From: Melghirimyces algeriensis | GTDB taxonomy: Bacteria > Bacillota > Bacilli > Thermoactinomycetales > DSM-45169 | Reading direction: 5' to 3' | DNA length: 64,000 nucleotides | Assembly (NCBI RefSeq): GCF_900182565.1 | Contig: NZ_FXTI01000011.1 | Location: forward strand, 1 to 64,000 | Shown here: piece by piece, positions 25,918-35,990 of the stretch | Position numbering within the stretch: the stretch's first letter is position 1 | Layout: the number at the start of each line of letters is the position of its first letter | Position numbers and translations under genes: made by a program | Notes under the pieces: model-generated | Database searches by the model: none | What the model saw: the letters and a program-made list of their open reading frames with translations, nothing else | What the model was told of the DNA's origin: nothing

Positions 25918-26832
25918 ATGCCTATACCGGCAATTGCATCCTATCAAATGCCTGGGAGCTCAGACTTGCCTGAAAACAGAGTTTCATGGACACCGGAACC
26001 GAACCGTTCAGTATTGCTCATCCATGATATGCAAAACTATTTTCTCCATGCTTTTATGCAAAAGGAGTCTCCGTTAGTAGAGCTGGTTCAACATATTAAA
26101 AGGATAAAAAGAAAGTGTCACGCACTTCAAATTCCTGTCGTTTACTCGGCCCAACCCGGCGGACAAACACCGGAACAGCGTGGTTTACTCCAGGATTTTT
26201 GGGGAGACGGAATTCCAAACCATTCGGATGAACAGAGTATTCATACGGATCTTTCACCGGATTCAAATGATATTGTACTGACAAAATGGCGATACAGTGC
26301 CTTCAAAAAAACGAATCTTCTGGAACTTGTAAAGGAACAGGGGCGAGACCAGCTCATCATTTGTGGAGTCTATGCACACATTGGATGCTTGTTAACAGCA
26401 AGTGAAGCCTTTATGCAAGATATACAACCGTTCTTTATAGCAGATGCAGTAGCTGACTTTTCTTTTGAACATCATCAGATGGCGATCCAATATGCTGCTG
26501 ATCGTTGTGCTGTCACCATGTCGACTGAGCAACTGATTGATGAATGGAAAAAGAGCCTATCGGACGGCTATCACGCATTGCCGATGAGTTTACAGGAGGT
26601 TCAAAAACAAGTGGCTGAGCTTCTTCAGGAAGATCCTGTTCATCTCTCCGTTGATGAAGACTTGATCCATAGAGGGTTGGATTCCATTCGCATCATGAGT
26701 TTAGTGGAAAAGTGGAGAAGCAGCGGAGCCGAGGTTACCTTTGTTGATTTGGCGGAACGACCGACTCTTTCGGAATGGTGGAGCTTGTTGTCTGCCCAAT
26801 CAGAAAAGATCGCCAGTCGAGATCTGGGTTAA
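25918..26832 (+). CDS. dhbB: Isochorismatase with aryl carrier domain
   Basis: A bifunctional 304-aa protein. The N-terminal isochorismatase domain (about 1-210) has VLLIHDMQNYF (catalytic Asp about 39) and ICGVYAHIGCL. It makes the dihydrodiol substrate of DhbA and pyruvate. The C-terminal aryl carrier domain (about 220-300) carries the phosphopantetheine Ser in HRGLDSIRIMSL and holds DHB as thioester for DhbF. 14 bases separate its stop from the DhbF start. Confidence 0.94.
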   Translation: MPIPAIASYQMPGSSDLPENRVSWTPEPNRSVLLIHDMQNYFLHAFMQKESPLVELVQHIKRIKRKCHALQIPVVYSAQPGGQTPEQRGLLQDFWGDGIPNHSDEQSIHTDLSPDSNDIVLTKWRYSAFKKTNLLELVKEQGRDQLIICGVYAHIGCLLTASEAFMQDIQPFFIADAVADFSFEHHQMAIQYAADRCAVTMSTEQLIDEWKKSLSDGYHALPMSLQEVQKQVAELLQEDPVHLSVDEDLIHRGLDSIRIMSLVEKWRSSGAEVTFVDLAERPTLSEWWSLLSAQSEKIASRDLG

Positions 26833-26846
26833 AGGAGGGACACGCT

Positions 26847-29800
26847 ATGTTGAATCGTCCAGCGTGGCGCTTGCCTTTATCTGTAGCACAATCGGGGATC
26901 TGGTTTGCTCAGCAGCTGGATCCCGATAATCCTATCTATAATACGGGAGAATATATTGAGATTGACGGACCGATTGATCCGGCACTCTTTGAGAAAGCCG
27001 TTAGAGACGTTTTGTCGGAAGCAGAAGCTTTGCACGCTCGTTTTGAGGAAGATGGGAATGGACCGTATCAAATCATCCAACCATCTGTTGATTTTACGTT
27101 TCATGTGATAGATGTCAGTACAGAAGATGATCCGGAAGAAGCGGCGATCCATTGGATGAAGGAAGATTTGTCTAAACCTGTCCGTTTACGCTGTGGCGAA
27201 CTCTTTACCGAAGCCTTGTTTAAAGTATCTGCGAATCGTTTTTTCTGGTATCAGCGCATCCACCATATTGCGATCGATGGCTTTGGTGTTTCACTGATTG
27301 TTCAGAAAGTAGCAAAAGTGTATACAGAGCTTGCAAACCATTTCGTTCCAAGTGGACACTTCGCATCGATCACCTCAATGGTGAAAGAGGATGAAACCTA
27401 TCAAGAATCGGAACAGTTTAAGCGTGATCGGAAATTTTGGCTGAAGCGTTTTGAAGACAAGCCGGAAATCGTCAGTTTTTCCGATCGCGTTGGCAGGACG
27501 TCCAATACGTTCATTCGACAAACAGCTTATCTGCCGGCTTCGGAGATAAAGCGTCTGAAACAGGGAACAGAAAAGCTTAAGACAAGCTGGCATGAAGCAT
27601 TTATTGCCACAACAGCCCTTTACCTTTACCGAATGACAAATTCACCGAATGTTGTGCTTGGGTTACCGATGATGAATCGCCTCGGTTCTTCGCTGATCAA
27701 TGTACCTGCAATGGTCATGAATATCGTACCTCTCCGTCTATACCTCCATTCAGAGATGAGTGTTTCGGAGCTGTTGACTTACATCAGACAGGAAGTAAGT
27801 GAAGTCAGACAGCATCAAAAATACCGTCATGAGCAGTTGCGCCGGGATTTAAAGCTTTTGGGGGAAGATCAGAGATTATTTGGCCCACAGTTGAACATGA
27901 TGCCATTTGAATACAACCTCAGCTTTGCAGGGCATCCAGGGAAGATGCACAATCTTGCGGCAGGGCCGATTGATGATTTATCTATTAATATCAGAGCCAA
28001 TGAAGATGGATTAACCATTGATTTTGATGCCAATCCGGCGATTTATCGTAACGATGAACTGTCAAGCCATCAACAGCGGTTCCTGGCATTACTGAAAACA
28101 TTGACCGACATGAATCCGGCGCTGCCCATTGGAAATATCAATCTCCTTCTTCCGGAAGAGCGCCATCAAGTGATAAAAGCATGGAATGAAACGACACAAA
28201 CACCATTAAACAAAAATTTTTTAGAACAATTTGAAAAAACGGCAGCTATGATGCCGGATGATCCAGCAATCGTATTTGAGAATGAGGTGCTGACGTATTC
28301 GGAGTTAAACAGACGAGCGAACCGTTTGGCCCATTTACTGCTTGAAAAGCATCAAATCGGACCCGAACAATATGTAGCGATGGCTCTTCCACGTTTACCG
28401 GAAATGGTGATTAGCATGTTGGCCGTTCTTAAAACGGGAGCGGCATATCTTCCGCTGGACATGGAATATCCAAAGGAACGCATTCATTTCATGCTTGAAG
28501 ATACGAATCCAGCTTGTATCCTTACGCATTCGTCCATGGTGTCAAAACTGGTGAATGGAACTTCCGCTCCGCTGGTTGTTGTGGATAAGTCCACAACAGA
28601 AAAGGAACTTCAGAGGTGTTCGGATACCAATGTATGTAAGCGGCAGTCACCTCTTCATCCCGCTTATGTCATTTATACATCCGGATCTACGGGGAAACCA
28701 AAAGGTGTCGTTGTGTCATTGAATAGCTTGAATCATTTTCTGTTTGCGATGCAGGAGAGATTCACATTACAGAGACAAGATCGGTTACTGGCTGTAACCA
28801 CCATTGCGTTTGATATTTCAGCATTGGAAATTTACCTGCCATTAATCAGCGGAGCCAGCGTTGTCATTGGGAAGAAGGAAACGGTTCAAGATCCACGGGC
28901 TTTGGCAACGCAGATTTCCAAAAATGAGATTACAGTGATGCAGGCAACGCCAACATTATGGCATATGCTTGTAACCTATCACCCGGATTGTGTGGCGGGT
29001 CTTCGTGTACTCGTGGGGGGAGAAGCACTCCCTGGCCATTTGGCATCCGCCTTGCATCATCTGGATTGCGAGGTTACGAACCTTTACGGACCGACAGAGA
29101 CAACGATTTGGTCAACGGCAGCAACCATTTCCCCTGAAGATATTCAAAATCCACCCATTGGTCGCCCGATTTGGAATACACAGGTATATGTGTTAGACAA
29201 TCGGCTTCAACCCGTTCCTCCAGGAGTCGTTGGAGAGCTGTATATTGCAGGTGAAGGGCTTGCCAGGGGATATTTGAAACGCCCAGACTTAACGGCAGAA
29301 CGGTTTGTTGCGAACCCTTACGGTGCAGCAGGCAGCCGTATGTATCGAACAGGAGATCTTGTACGATGGGATGACAACGGTTCTCTCAATTATATAGGAC
29401 GTGCAGATCAGCAAATGAAGATTCGTGGCTTCCGGATTGAGTTAGGTGAAATTGAGACGGCCATTATGAAGGATGAACGTGTTGAACAGGTGGCAGTCGT
29501 TGTTCGGGAAGACCAAGCCGGAGACAAACGTTTAATCGCTTACATTGTCCCATATACAAAAGAGAAGGTTGAGATAGGAACATTGCGTCAATTTTTGCAT
29601 GAGAGCTTGCCGGATTACATGGTACCGTCTGTTTTCATGGTGATCGATCATTTACCTTTGACACCGAACGGAAAGGTTGACCGTAAAGCATTGCCAGATC
29701 CCCATACGCCATTATCCGATCATGTCAGGAAAGCTCGAACACCTCAGGAAGAAATCTTATGTGAATTGTTTGCGGAAGTACTAGGGGTATCCCATGTTGG

Positions 29801-32800
29801 AATTGACGATCATTTTTTTGAATTAGGGGGGCACTCATTACTTGCTGCACGTCTCATGAGTCAAATTCGCGATGTATTCGGAATGAACCTGACGATTGGT
29901 ACACTGTTTCAAGCCCCTACCGTTGCAAGTCTGATGAAACAGTTAGCAAAAACGGACACTGCAAAACCGATGGTCAAATCAGTGGAACGTCCTGAGGTGG
30001 TCCCACTTTCCTTTGCCCAGCGAAGGCTTTGGTTTCTTCACTGCTTGGAAGGACCAAGCCCCACATATAATATTCCTGTGGTTGTACGACTGTCAGGAGA
30101 ACTTCACTACGAAGCATTGCAGCAAGCCCTATATGATGTAATCGATCGACATGAATCACTCCGAACCATTTTCCCGGATCAACAGGGTACTTCCTGCCAG
30201 TTCATTTTACCTCCTTATCAAGTACGACCCGAATTGCAGGTCATCAAGACGAGTGAACAGGAATTATCGGGTGAGCTGAATGCTGCTGTACGCTACCGTT
30301 TCAATTTGTCTGAGGAACCTGCCATTCGGTTCTATCTGTTCAAGCTTCATTCAAATGAACATGTGTTATTACTGCTGATGCATCATATAATCATCGATGG
30401 TTGGTCTTTAACACCGTTAACGCGGGATTTGGCTTCTGCATATCATGCTCGCTGTCAAAATGAACAGATACGCTACTCACCTTTGCCTGTACAATATGCG
30501 GATTATGCGCTTTGGCAGCAACAATTGCTAGGAAAAGAGCAAGATCCGACGAGTTTAATGGCGAAGCAACTTGAATATTGGAAAGAGAACTTATCCAACT
30601 TACCGGACGAGTTGCCATTGCCTGCGGATTACCCTCGACCTCGTGAATCCAGTTATGAGGGAGGGGTTGTCAAGTTTGAAATGGACCCGACACTTCATCA
30701 ACAACTCCTTGAATTGGCTCGCAAGAATAAAGTGAGTTTATTTATGGTGCTTCAAGCGGGATTTGCAGCTCTTCTGACTCGGCTGGGAGCAGGAACGGAC
30801 ATTCCGATCGGCAGTCCCATCGCAGGTAGAAGTGATGATTCTTTAGAGGATCTTGTCGGACTATTTATCAATACACTCGTTCTGCGAACGAATACTTCAG
30901 GAAATCCAAGCTTCAGAGAACTGCTTGAGAGAGTCAGAGATGTCAATTTATCTGCTTATGAACATCAGGATCTTCCATTTGAGAGGTTGGTGGAAGTTCT
31001 CAACCCACATCGATCCCGAACAAAGCACCCCTTATTCCAGGTAATGTTTGTATTTCAGAATACACCTGATCCGGTGGTGGATCTCAAAGGCCTGGAAAGT
31101 CATCTTGAAATTCGCAGTGTAGGCTCCGCTAAATTTGACTTAACCTTAGAGCTTCGCGAAAAACGTCAGCGTGACGGTTCACCTGATGGACTGAACGGTT
31201 TTTTTGAATACAGTGCCGATTTATTTAAATATGCGACAGTCGAATCGTTTGCCATGCGATTCAGGCAGTTGCTAACGGAAGTGGTGCAAAATCCTGATCT
31301 TGCCATTGGACACGTGGATATGCTGTTACCGGAAGAGCGCGAACACATGATCAGGAGTCGTGCTGATGACACGCGTCCGGAACGGGAGATCCATTTACCG
31401 AAATTATTTGAAAGCCAAGTTCAGATGACACCGGATCGAACAGCTGTTGTCTTTGAAGGGGAGAATTTAAGCTATGATGAGTTAAATCAACGAGCAAATC
31501 GGCTGGCACACTTACTGATTGAAAAAGGTGTTGGACCAGAAAAAATCGTAGCGTTGGCTTTCCCCCGTTCACTGGAGATGGTCATCGGTATACTGGCGGT
31601 TCTTAAGGCTGGAGGAACGTATTTACCATTAGACCCGGATTATCCAGAAGAACGTATCCTTTATATGTTGGAAGATGCTCAACCGGTATATGTGATTACC
31701 AATCAACAGCTGGCTTCCAAATTGCCCTGTGTCCATCATGCACAGCTACTGATTGTGGATGAGGAGAGAACAGTCCAAACATTGGAAGCCAATCATACCC
31801 ATACGAATCCGACAGATTACGATCGAATCCGTCCGCTGTCATCTGATCATGCGGCTTATATCATTTACACATCCGGATCAACAGGCAATCCCAAAGGTGT
31901 CGTGATTCCACATCAAAATGTCATTCGTCTGTTTCAATCGACAGACCATTGGTTCCAATTTTCTTCTGACGATGTTTGGACGATGTTTCACTCCTATGCA
32001 TTTGATTTTTCAGTATGGGAGATTTGGGGACCCTTACTGTACGGAGGAAAACTGGTCATTGTCCCCCACACCGTTAGCCGTTCCCCTGAAGATTTTTTAT
32101 ACCTGCTTGTGAATGAACAAGTAACGGTTCTAAATCAAACGCCTTCGGCATTTTATCAGCTGATGCAAACCGATAGAGAACATATGGAATTATCAAACCA
32201 TCTTTCGTTGCGATATGTCATATACGGTGGAGAAGCATTAGAGCTTCGTCGTTTGGAAGACTGGTATGAACGTCATCCGGATTCGATGCCAAAACTGATC
32301 AACATGTATGGGATCACGGAAACAACCGTTCATGTAAGCTATATTGAACTGAATGAACAGATCATACGTGAAAGAGCCAATAGCTTAATCGGTCAGAGTA
32401 TTCCCGATTTGGATGTATATATTTTGGATTCCCATTTACAGCCCGTTCCACCAGGTGTGGTTGGAGAGATGTATGTAGCGGGCAAAGGGTTGGCGCGTGG
32501 CTATTTAGAAAGACCCGATTTAACCGCAGAGCGATTTGTTGCCAACCCATTTGGTCCATCCGGTTCAAGAATGTATCGGACTGGAGATTTGGCCAAGTGG
32601 CGTTCAGACGGAACATTGGATTATATCGGACGGGCAGATCAACAGGTGAAAATCCGCGGTTTTCGGATTGAGCTTGGGGAAATTGAAGCTGTGATGGCGA
32701 AACATCCTTCTATCGAACAGATAGCAGTCGTGGACCGTGAAGATCAGCCTGGTGATAAACGTCTCGTTGCCTATGTCGTATCAGCAAATGGCATTTCTTT

Positions 32801-34022
32801 AGAAGCAGTTGAGTTAAGAAAATATGCAGCGGCGTTTCTGCCAAATTATATGGTACCATCCGCTATCATGTTGGTAGACGAAATCCCTTTAACCGCTAAC
32901 GGGAAGCTGGATCGCAAGGCCCTCCCTACTCCTGAGCTTCCCATTACGGTTACAGATCAGGGACCAAGGACTCCACAGGAAGAGATATTGTGTGATCTTT
33001 TTTCAGACATTCTAAAGGTGTCTCAAGTAGGGGTTTATGACAGTTTTTTTGAACTTGGAGGCCATTCCCTGTTAGCTGTGCGTTTAATGAGTCGCATTCG
33101 TGAAGCGCTTGGAGTGGAGTTAAGTATCGGTGACCTGTTTGAATCCCCTACGGTTTCCGGACTCGCTGAAAGGCTGGAGATGGGGGGGAGCCAAAGTGCT
33201 TTGGACGTCTTATTACCGCTTCGGGCATCTGGTGACAAGTCTCCTGTATTTTGTGTTCATCCCGCTGGTGGGCTTAGCTGGTGTTATGCCGGATTAATGA
33301 CTTCAATCGGAACGGACTATCCGATTTACGGATTACAGGCCAGAGGGATTGCGCAAAAAGAGGATTTGCCCAAAACGCTTGATGAAATGGCGGCAGATTA
33401 TATTCAACAAATGAAGACGATCCAGCCAAATGGACCTTACAATCTGCTTGGATGGTCACTGGGGGGAAATGTGGTTCATGCGATGGCCTCACAACTGCAA
33501 AGCCAAGGGGAAGAAATCGCTCTTGTTGTTATGCTTGATGCATACCCCAATCACTTTTTACCGATCAAGGACGTACCGAATGAACAGGAAGCGCTTATAG
33601 CATTATTGGCGTTAGGAGGTTATGACCCAGAAAACATGGATGGAAGACCGTTGAACATGGACAATACGATGGACATTCTGCGTCGGGATGGAAGTGCTTT
33701 GGCCAGTTTAGACGAGTCCACCATCCTCAATTTAAAGGAAACGTATCTCAATTCTGTACGCATTCTTGGGGAATACAAACCGAAATGTTTTGATGGCGAT
33801 CTACTCTTTTTTCGATCCACCATTATTCCGGATTGGTTTGATCCTATTGAACCTGAAGCTTGGTTGCCGTATGTACGTGGGAACATTGTCCAATATGACA
33901 TTGAATGCCGACATAAAGATATGTGTCAACCGGGGCCGCTAGCTGAAATTGGGAAAATACTTGGAGATCAATTAAAGGAGAAGCAATCGCTCCTGCTGAC
34001 GAACGGAAGGAGAGATGCGTAG
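26847..34022 (+). CDS. dhbF: Bacillibactin-type NRPS (C-A-T-C-A-T-TE; Gly then Thr)
   Basis: A 2,391-aa dimodular synthetase. C1 about 8-440 (HHIAIDG at ~138), A1 about 455-945, T1 with LGGHSLLAAR at ~993, C2 from ~1050 (HHIIIDG at ~1178), A2 about 1520-2025, T2 with LGGHSLLAVR at ~2070, and a C-terminal thioesterase (GWSLGG at ~2202). By aligning to GrsA positions I read the A1 specificity code as DILQLGLIWK (glycine) and A2 as DFWNIGMVHK (threonine). The enzyme should couple DHB to Gly and Thr and cyclise three units into the trilactone. The ATG at 26847 has AAAGGAGGG; a 24-codon extension into dhbB is rejected. Confidence 0.96.
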   Translation: MLNRPAWRLPLSVAQSGIWFAQQLDPDNPIYNTGEYIEIDGPIDPALFEKAVRDVLSEAEALHARFEEDGNGPYQIIQPSVDFTFHVIDVSTEDDPEEAAIHWMKEDLSKPVRLRCGELFTEALFKVSANRFFWYQRIHHIAIDGFGVSLIVQKVAKVYTELANHFVPSGHFASITSMVKEDETYQESEQFKRDRKFWLKRFEDKPEIVSFSDRVGRTSNTFIRQTAYLPASEIKRLKQGTEKLKTSWHEAFIATTALYLYRMTNSPNVVLGLPMMNRLGSSLINVPAMVMNIVPLRLYLHSEMSVSELLTYIRQEVSEVRQHQKYRHEQLRRDLKLLGEDQRLFGPQLNMMPFEYNLSFAGHPGKMHNLAAGPIDDLSINIRANEDGLTIDFDANPAIYRNDELSSHQQRFLALLKTLTDMNPALPIGNINLLLPEERHQVIKAWNETTQTPLNKNFLEQFEKTAAMMPDDPAIVFENEVLTYSELNRRANRLAHLLLEKHQIGPEQYVAMALPRLPEMVISMLAVLKTGAAYLPLDMEYPKERIHFMLEDTNPACILTHSSMVSKLVNGTSAPLVVVDKSTTEKELQRCSDTNVCKRQSPLHPAYVIYTSGSTGKPKGVVVSLNSLNHFLFAMQERFTLQRQDRLLAVTTIAFDISALEIYLPLISGASVVIGKKETVQDPRALATQISKNEITVMQATPTLWHMLVTYHPDCVAGLRVLVGGEALPGHLASALHHLDCEVTNLYGPTETTIWSTAATISPEDIQNPPIGRPIWNTQVYVLDNRLQPVPPGVVGELYIAGEGLARGYLKRPDLTAERFVANPYGAAGSRMYRTGDLVRWDDNGSLNYIGRADQQMKIRGFRIELGEIETAIMKDERVEQVAVVVREDQAGDKRLIAYIVPYTKEKVEIGTLRQFLHESLPDYMVPSVFMVIDHLPLTPNGKVDRKALPDPHTPLSDHVRKARTPQEEILCELFAEVLGVSHVGIDDHFFELGGHSLLAARLMSQIRDVFGMNLTIGTLFQAPTVASLMKQLAKTDTAKPMVKSVERPEVVPLSFAQRRLWFLHCLEGPSPTYNIPVVVRLSGELHYEALQQALYDVIDRHESLRTIFPDQQGTSCQFILPPYQVRPELQVIKTSEQELSGELNAAVRYRFNLSEEPAIRFYLFKLHSNEHVLLLLMHHIIIDGWSLTPLTRDLASAYHARCQNEQIRYSPLPVQYADYALWQQQLLGKEQDPTSLMAKQLEYWKENLSNLPDELPLPADYPRPRESSYEGGVVKFEMDPTLHQQLLELARKNKVSLFMVLQAGFAALLTRLGAGTDIPIGSPIAGRSDDSLEDLVGLFINTLVLRTNTSGNPSFRELLERVRDVNLSAYEHQDLPFERLVEVLNPHRSRTKHPLFQVMFVFQNTPDPVVDLKGLESHLEIRSVGSAKFDLTLELREKRQRDGSPDGLNGFFEYSADLFKYATVESFAMRFRQLLTEVVQNPDLAIGHVDMLLPEEREHMIRSRADDTRPEREIHLPKLFESQVQMTPDRTAVVFEGENLSYDELNQRANRLAHLLIEKGVGPEKIVALAFPRSLEMVIGILAVLKAGGTYLPLDPDYPEERILYMLEDAQPVYVITNQQLASKLPCVHHAQLLIVDEERTVQTLEANHTHTNPTDYDRIRPLSSDHAAYIIYTSGSTGNPKGVVIPHQNVIRLFQSTDHWFQFSSDDVWTMFHSYAFDFSVWEIWGPLLYGGKLVIVPHTVSRSPEDFLYLLVNEQVTVLNQTPSAFYQLMQTDREHMELSNHLSLRYVIYGGEALELRRLEDWYERHPDSMPKLINMYGITETTVHVSYIELNEQIIRERANSLIGQSIPDLDVYILDSHLQPVPPGVVGEMYVAGKGLARGYLERPDLTAERFVANPFGPSGSRMYRTGDLAKWRSDGTLDYIGRADQQVKIRGFRIELGEIEAVMAKHPSIEQIAVVDREDQPGDKRLVAYVVSANGISLEAVELRKYAAAFLPNYMVPSAIMLVDEIPLTANGKLDRKALPTPELPITVTDQGPRTPQEEILCDLFSDILKVSQVGVYDSFFELGGHSLLAVRLMSRIREALGVELSIGDLFESPTVSGLAERLEMGGSQSALDVLLPLRASGDKSPVFCVHPAGGLSWCYAGLMTSIGTDYPIYGLQARGIAQKEDLPKTLDEMAADYIQQMKTIQPNGPYNLLGWSLGGNVVHAMASQLQSQGEEIALVVMLDAYPNHFLPIKDVPNEQEALIALLALGGYDPENMDGRPLNMDNTMDILRRDGSALASLDESTILNLKETYLNSVRILGEYKPKCFDGDLLFFRSTIIPDWFDPIEPEAWLPYVRGNIVQYDIECRHKDMCQPGPLAEIGKILGDQLKEKQSLLLTNGRRDA

Positions 34023-34219
34023 TGACAAACCCATTTGAGGATCAAGAAAGTACCTACCTGGTATTGATGAATGAAGAAGGTCAGTATTCTATTTGGCCAG
34101 CTGATATCGATGTTCCCCCTGGTTGGTCCATTGTTTTTACTGAGAATACAAGGGAATCGTGCATCGAATATATTTACTCACACTGGACAGATTTAAAGCC
34201 TCATAGTCTCAGAAAATAG
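34022..34219 (+). CDS. MbtH-like protein
   Basis: A 65-aa NRPS accessory protein that helps adenylation domains fold and work. Family marks are NPFEDQESTYLVLMNEEGQYSIWP at the start and VPPGW, with CIEYIYSHWTDLKP at the end; the conserved Trp residues are present. The GTG start overlaps the last base of the dhbF stop, so the two are translationally coupled. Last gene of the dhb operon. Confidence 0.94.
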   Translation: MTNPFEDQESTYLVLMNEEGQYSIWPADIDVPPGWSIVFTENTRESCIEYIYSHWTDLKPHSLRK

Positions 34220-34253
34220 CTGTTCGTAATAACAATAACGCTGTTTTCAATTT

Positions 34254-34297
34254 CGTACCATGAAGTATACTGAAGGTAACTTCTGGTACGTTTTTTT
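34254..34297 (+). terminator. Terminator of the dhb operon
   Basis: CGTACCA...TGGTACG (34254-34260/34284-34290), with inner GAAGT/ACTTC pairing, is followed by seven T. Confidence 0.88.
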
Positions 34298-34323
34298 CAT
34301 GCCAGAAGGTTAGGAGGTGGTTG

Positions 34324-34824
34324 ATGATGAACCTTCATGATTTTCTGGACTGGGCATTTGCTCGCCATTTGAATCCGCTAAGTTGGTATATTCGACCCAT
34401 CTTTTTAATGATCATTTGTATCTTTGCTTATAAACGCAGTTGGAAAGGGATGGTTACCACCTTTTTTTTGATGACCAGCAGCATGGTTTGGTTTCCACCA
34501 CCCCAGACAATCGATCCCAGAATGCAAGCCGTGTTGGAATATGAAAAAATGCTGTTACAGGATCCCCTTTCTGCAACCCTGACGATCTTTGTTGGAGTGA
34601 TTTTTGTTGTACTCGCCTGTCTGGCTTTTTGGAAACATTCATTAAAAATGGGACTGGTTATTTTAAATGCGATGCTGATCGGAAAAGTTGTATTTGGACT
34701 CATTTTTACGGGTGAAAATGGCTGGGCTCCTATTGGGAATACCCTTTTTGGCTTAATCATCGTGAATGGAATCGCTGTTTATTTGCTTTATAGGAAACGG
34801 AAACCAGAAACAATAAAGGCCTGA
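34324..34824 (+). CDS. Uncharacterised membrane protein (about five TM)
   Basis: I do not recognise a family. The 166-aa product has about five hydrophobic segments (near 21-39, 43-58, 83-103, 107-127, 136-156) and a short basic tail RKRKPE. TAGGAGGT precedes a TTG-ATG-ATG cluster, so the start may be 34321, 34324 or 34327. It is followed after 16 bases by the DNA-repair-like gene in the same direction, probably one transcript. Confidence 0.7.
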   Translation: MMNLHDFLDWAFARHLNPLSWYIRPIFLMIICIFAYKRSWKGMVTTFFLMTSSMVWFPPPQTIDPRMQAVLEYEKMLLQDPLSATLTIFVGVIFVVLACLAFWKHSLKMGLVILNAMLIGKVVFGLIFTGENGWAPIGNTLFGLIIVNGIAVYLLYRKRKPETIKA

Positions 34825-34840
34825 CTGCAAGGAGGATGAA

Positions 34841-35668
34841 ATGGTGATCAGAGAAGAGATTTTAAACAGAAAAGGAGCCAGAAAAACAAGCGAAATCCCA
34901 GCGGAAGTGATGAGGTTACTCAATCAAGGGAAAATAGAGAGTGTCAATCTCACTGAATGGCTGGCTGTAAACCATATTTCGTTACTGAAAAGTGTTTTGC
35001 CATCTATCGGTTTCGAAGGTGCATCAGCATGGATCATATCTGAAATGGAAAAACGGAATGTCAAAACAGGAACGAAAGCGATCCGGATGGTTGGAGCTTT
35101 ATTGGATCAGGTGATGATGGGTGAAAGGGATGAGAGAAAGACAAAGTTAACGGGTAAATGCTCCCATCACCTTTCCGACAGTGTGCGGTGTTGGGCGGCA
35201 TTTATGAATAAAAATCGGAATGATTCATTACAGGACAAACTGTCGTACATCCGCCCTTTTGCAGCAGACCATCATTTTTGTGTTCGGGAAATCGCCTGGA
35301 TGTCCGTTCGTGAAGACCTTTCCCAGGATATCGAAAAGAGTGTAGAGTTATTGATGGACTGGGCCAAAAGTGATGATGAAAATATTCGCCGATTTGCAGT
35401 TGAGTCGCTACGCCCCCGCGGTGTCTGGACAAAGCATATTGAAAGGCTAAAACAGGAACCCCGGTTAGCCCTTCCCATTCTGAACTTACTCAAATCCGAT
35501 CCATCGAAGTATGTTCAGGACTCCGTTGGCAACTGGCTGAATGATGCGAGCAAAACGCAACCCGATTGGGTAATTCGCCTATGTGATCAGTGGGAAAAAG
35601 AATCCGATACAAAGGCAACCGCTCGAATCATTAAAAAAGCCAAACGAACCATCATGAAGAAGTGTTGA
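34841..35668 (+). CDS. AlkC/AlkD-like DNA alkylation repair protein (HEAT-like repeats)
   Basis: A 275-aa all-helical repeat protein. The stretch SLRPRGVWTKHIERLKQ, then LPILNLLKSDPSKYVQDSVGNWLNDASK (about 205-255) matches the C-terminal pattern of DNA alkylation repair (AlkC/AlkD-type) glycosylases. These remove N3- or N7-alkylpurines without base flipping. AAGGAGG precedes the ATG. The family call rests on motif memory, so the catalytic activity is inferred. It sits beside a restriction-enzyme remnant. Confidence 0.72.
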   Translation: MVIREEILNRKGARKTSEIPAEVMRLLNQGKIESVNLTEWLAVNHISLLKSVLPSIGFEGASAWIISEMEKRNVKTGTKAIRMVGALLDQVMMGERDERKTKLTGKCSHHLSDSVRCWAAFMNKNRNDSLQDKLSYIRPFAADHHFCVREIAWMSVREDLSQDIEKSVELLMDWAKSDDENIRRFAVESLRPRGVWTKHIERLKQEPRLALPILNLLKSDPSKYVQDSVGNWLNDASKTQPDWVIRLCDQWEKESDTKATARIIKKAKRTIMKKC

Positions 35669-35683
35669 ATGATAAGGATTCAA

Positions 35684-35948
35684 ATTAAAGTACAGGTTAA
35701 ACATCGCAAAAAGCACAGCATCAGCCCCTGAAATCCAACAATTGCTTGGAGCAAACCCGATGGATGCCAACTGTCTCTTTGTTTCCACCGGAGGGTTTAC
35801 GTCCAATGAAAAGACGTTGCGAAGCAAAATACTGTTGAATGAGTTGATTTGGAAAGGCTTGTGAAATTGGTTGTTGATTGGTATGAAAAGATGCCGAATG
35901 ATACGAGAGCCTTTCTCCCGTTACGAAAGATATATGTTCCGGAGTAAT
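35684..35948 (+). pseudogene. Mrr-type restriction endonuclease remnant (frameshifted C-terminus)
   Basis: Three frames hold successive parts of one protein: IKVQVKHRKKHSIS (the QxK catalytic strand of Mrr-like nucleases), then APEIQQLLGANPMDANCLFVSTGGF, and after another shift LERLVKLVVDWYEKMPNDTRAFLP followed by LRKIYVPE and a stop at 35946. The last piece is the usual tail of Mrr restriction proteins. The N-terminal DNA-binding part is absent. It is a decayed type IV-like restriction gene. Confidence 0.75.
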
Positions 35949-35990
35949 TGATCTTTAAAAGAAAGTTATTAACAACAGTAATCAGCGGAG

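Noticed and set aside
26775..26846. N-terminal extension of DhbF into dhbB
   Set aside because: It lies in the coding frame overlap of dhbB; AAAGGAGGG and the condensation-domain start support 26847.
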